A stretch of DNA of 16,101 nt, taken from contig CAYUXF010000034.1 of the NCBI GenBank assembly GCA_964448755.1, forward strand, positions 1 through 16,101, given 5' to 3'. Below are positions 14,654 through 16,101 of this stretch, piece by piece; within the stretch, counting starts at the first letter, position 1; each line of letters begins with the position of its first letter. The position numbers and the translations under genes were made by a program. A model generated the notes under the pieces. The model had not been told where the DNA came from, did no database searches, and saw nothing but the letters and a program-made list of their open reading frames with translations. This DNA is from CAYUXF01 sp964448755. Lineage in GTDB: Bacteria > Margulisbacteria > Termititenacia > Termititenacales > CAYUXF01.

Positions 14654-15220
14654 ATGCATTATTGCGTCTGTGATTACCTTTCGGATATTGCCGAAAATTC
14701 ATTTGACGCTGCGGCCACTAAAGTAGTTGTTGAAATAGAAGAAACCGCTGAACTGATAGAGATAACCGTTATAGATAACGGCAAGGGAATGAAAAAAGAA
14801 ATATTACAAAATGTAATAGATCCTTTTTATAGCAGTAAGAAAGAGCGTCGTTCAAGAAAGGTGGGGCTTGGGCTCCCTTTTTTAAAACAGACAACCGAAT
14901 TAGCGGGCGGCCGTTTTTTTATTGAATCTGAAGAAAATAAAGGTACAAAGGTTTTTTTTAGTTTTGATAAAAATAATATTGATACTCCGCCCTGGGGCGA
15001 TCTGCCGGGCTGTTTTTTAACAATGCTGGTTTTTGCTGTTGAGGGAAAAGAATTGCTGATAGACCGGCGTTATGCCGGGGAGGCTTATCAGGTAAGCCGC
15101 TCAGAATTAAATGAAGCGCTGGGTGATCTTAGTGAGGCGGGTGCTTTAGCGCTGGCTAAAAAATATCTGATCTCGCTGGAAGAGGAAATTAAAAATAAGT
15201 TAAGAGAGACGGAGGAATAA
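14654..15220 (+). CDS. GHKL-type ATPase within the hydrogenase operon
   Basis: 188 residues. The first ~108 are a minimal HATPase_c fold: N-box DIAENSFDAAAT (E14, N15), G1 DNGKGM (41-46), DPFYSSK (F-box like) and G2 GLGL (71-74) with a basic lid (KKERRSRK). The remaining ~80 residues form an extension (PPWGDLPGC, then a helical tail) that I know only as a feature of the hydrogenase-linked subfamily. No sensor, histidine or receiver domain is present. It starts 3 bp after hydC and ends 1 bp before the next gene. The N-box is intact, so ATP binding is likely. Whether it is a protein kinase, a maturation ATPase or a regulatory subunit is unknown. Confidence 0.85.
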   Translation: MHYCVCDYLSDIAENSFDAAATKVVVEIEETAELIEITVIDNGKGMKKEILQNVIDPFYSSKKERRSRKVGLGLPFLKQTTELAGGRFFIESEENKGTKVFFSFDKNNIDTPPWGDLPGCFLTMLVFAVEGKELLIDRRYAGEAYQVSRSELNEALGDLSEAGALALAKKYLISLEEEIKNKLRETEE

Positions 15221-15221
15221 A

Positions 15222-15623
15222 ATGGGCAAATTAACATTAGAAGATCTGAGAAAGATGCGTGAAGAACAAAAAAATAAGTTCAACCGCCGCGATAACGAAA
15301 ATAAAAATGTTCAGGTAATTATTGGTATGGGGACCTGCGGGATTGCCGCCGGTGCTAAAGAGACCTTTAATGCTTTTATTGACGAATTGGAGAAAAAAGG
15401 GCTACAGAATGTAATGGTCAAGCAAACCGGCTGTATGGGTAAGTGCGAGACCGAGCCGACGGTAGAGGTTGTAGTGCCGGAAATGCCGGCGGTACTCTAC
15501 GGCAATGTCTCAGCTGAAGTAGCGCGCAAAATAGTTAATGAACATATTATAGGCAAGAAGATGCTTGATGAATATTTTCAGGATAAGCCTTCGGCCGATA
15601 TTATGCAAAAGGGAGGAAACTAA
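15222..15623 (+). CDS. Thioredoxin-fold 2Fe-2S-like protein between HATPase and HydB
   Basis: 133 residues with a charged helical N-terminus (~1-28), then a thioredoxin-like ferredoxin fold: VIIGMGTCGIAAGA (C39) and QTGCMGKCETEP (C71, C75). Only three cysteines occur in the whole protein; the first ligand of the usual Cx4C pair is replaced. I believe this three-Cys form is normal for the family found in hydrogenase operons (comparable in place and size to a gene called hydD in some clusters), so a cluster may need a non-Cys ligand or may be absent. It likely associates with the HydB/HydC unit. A gap of 1 bp upstream and 3 bp downstream indicates tight operon structure. Confidence 0.82.
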   Translation: MGKLTLEDLRKMREEQKNKFNRRDNENKNVQVIIGMGTCGIAAGAKETFNAFIDELEKKGLQNVMVKQTGCMGKCETEPTVEVVVPEMPAVLYGNVSAEVARKIVNEHIIGKKMLDEYFQDKPSADIMQKGGN

Positions 15624-15626
15624 GCG

Positions 15627-16101
15627 ATGGCTTCTTATAAATATTATGTTTTAGTCTGCGGCGGTACGGCCTGTGAATCAAATAAAGGCATTGAGATCTA
15701 TGAAAATTTAAAAAAAGAGATCGCGGCTCGTAATTTGAATGAAGAAGTTCAAGTGGTCAAGACCGGTTGTTTCGGTTTTTGTGAGCAGGGGCCGATCATT
15801 AAAGTTCTGCCCGATGAATCTTTTTATGTTCAGGTTGATCCGGCCGATGTTAAGGAAATTGTAGAGGAGCACTTAGTAAAAGGGCGTGTGGTAGAACGTC
15901 TGCTTTATGATAAAGAGCAGAGCAAAAAGAATGCCAGTATCGATGATATTGATTTTTATCAAAAACAGTTCCGCATCGTTCTGCGCAATTGCGGCGTTAT
16001 TAATCCGGAAGATATTAACGAGTATATTGCCCGTGATGGTTACGCGGCGTTAGAAAAAGTTCTTTTTTCTATGTCGCCGGACAAGGTAGTTGATGAGCTT
16101 A
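15627..16101 (+). CDS. hydB: NuoF-like NADH-binding subunit of [FeFe]-hydrogenase, N-terminal part
   Basis: The frame is open from ATG 15627 (GGGAGGA upstream, overlapping the end of the previous gene) to the right edge: 158 codons. The N-terminus is a thioredoxin-like ferredoxin domain with the full ligand set C11, C16 (VCGGTACES) and C48, C52 (TGCFGFC). After a linker at about residues 85-110, FRIVLRNCGVINPEDINEYIARDGYAALEKVL is the typical entry into the FMN/NADH-binding NuoF domain. Full-length homologues are around 600 residues, with FMN, NADH and 4Fe-4S sites still to come. The N-terminal ferredoxin extension marks the HydB type of electron-bifurcating or NAD-linked hydrogenases; related NAD-dependent formate dehydrogenase subunits share it and cannot be excluded without the next gene. 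Confidence 0.9.
   Translation, partial: MASYKYYVLVCGGTACESNKGIEIYENLKKEIAARNLNEEVQVVKTGCFGFCEQGPIIKVLPDESFYVQVDPADVKEIVEEHLVKGRVVERLLYDKEQSKKNASIDDIDFYQKQFRIVLRNCGVINPEDINEYIARDGYAALEKVLFSMSPDKVVDEL

Noticed and set aside
1..16101. tRNA, rRNA or CRISPR arrays
   Set aside because: No cloverleaf-like or rRNA-like sequence and no regularly spaced direct repeats were seen; the only repeats are the palindromic elements reported.

Overview
The window is a chromosomal segment of an anaerobic, fermentative-type bacterium with moderate base composition. The best clue is the right-hand third: the start of an operon for a multi-subunit, NADH-linked [FeFe]-hydrogenase (NuoE-like subunit, HATPase, 2Fe-2S protein, NuoF-like subunit), divergent from a rex-led operon encoding DRTGG, CBS-HATPase and PHP proteins. 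Such sets are known from Clostridia, Thermotogae and several uncultured anaerobic phyla. The GC-rich palindromes inside leuS and beside it resemble those of some candidate phyla, but I cannot place the organism below 'anaerobic bacterium'.

Layout. 1-1440 (-): an AT-rich gene with a degenerate HD-GYP-like domain, cut by the left edge. 1579-4179 (+): leuS, carrying two in-frame palindromic insertions. 4180-4578: no gene; a MITE-like element of about 180 bp with terminal inverted repeats and 17-bp flanking direct repeats, then an intrinsic-terminator hairpin just before guaB. 4579-7586 (+): guaB-guaA, the two-step IMP to GMP pathway, 2 bp apart. 7659-8765 (+): an unrecognised hydrophilic protein. 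8777-9634 (-): purU. 9698-10072 (+): a small unrecognised protein. 10074-10808 (-): dapB, behind a good promoter with a palindrome at the predicted start point. 10910-13960 (-): rex, DRTGG-1, CBS-HATPase, DRTGG-2, PHP. 14165 to the right edge (+): hydC-like, HATPase, 2Fe-2S protein, hydB-like (cut by the edge).

How it works together. The left and middle parts are housekeeping (Leu-tRNA charging, GMP synthesis, formate release from formyl-THF, lysine/peptidoglycan precursor synthesis) with unrelated small genes between them. The right part reads as one redox module. Rex senses NADH/NAD+. The hyd operon encodes the NADH-oxidising arm of the hydrogenase. Between and beside them lie two GHKL ATPases without any kinase phospho-acceptor domain, two stand-alone DRTGG proteins and a PHP-type phosphoesterase, whose joint role is not established. 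That set is the strongest candidate here for a poorly described regulatory or maturation system. The second point of interest is the repeat invasion of leuS and its downstream spacer.
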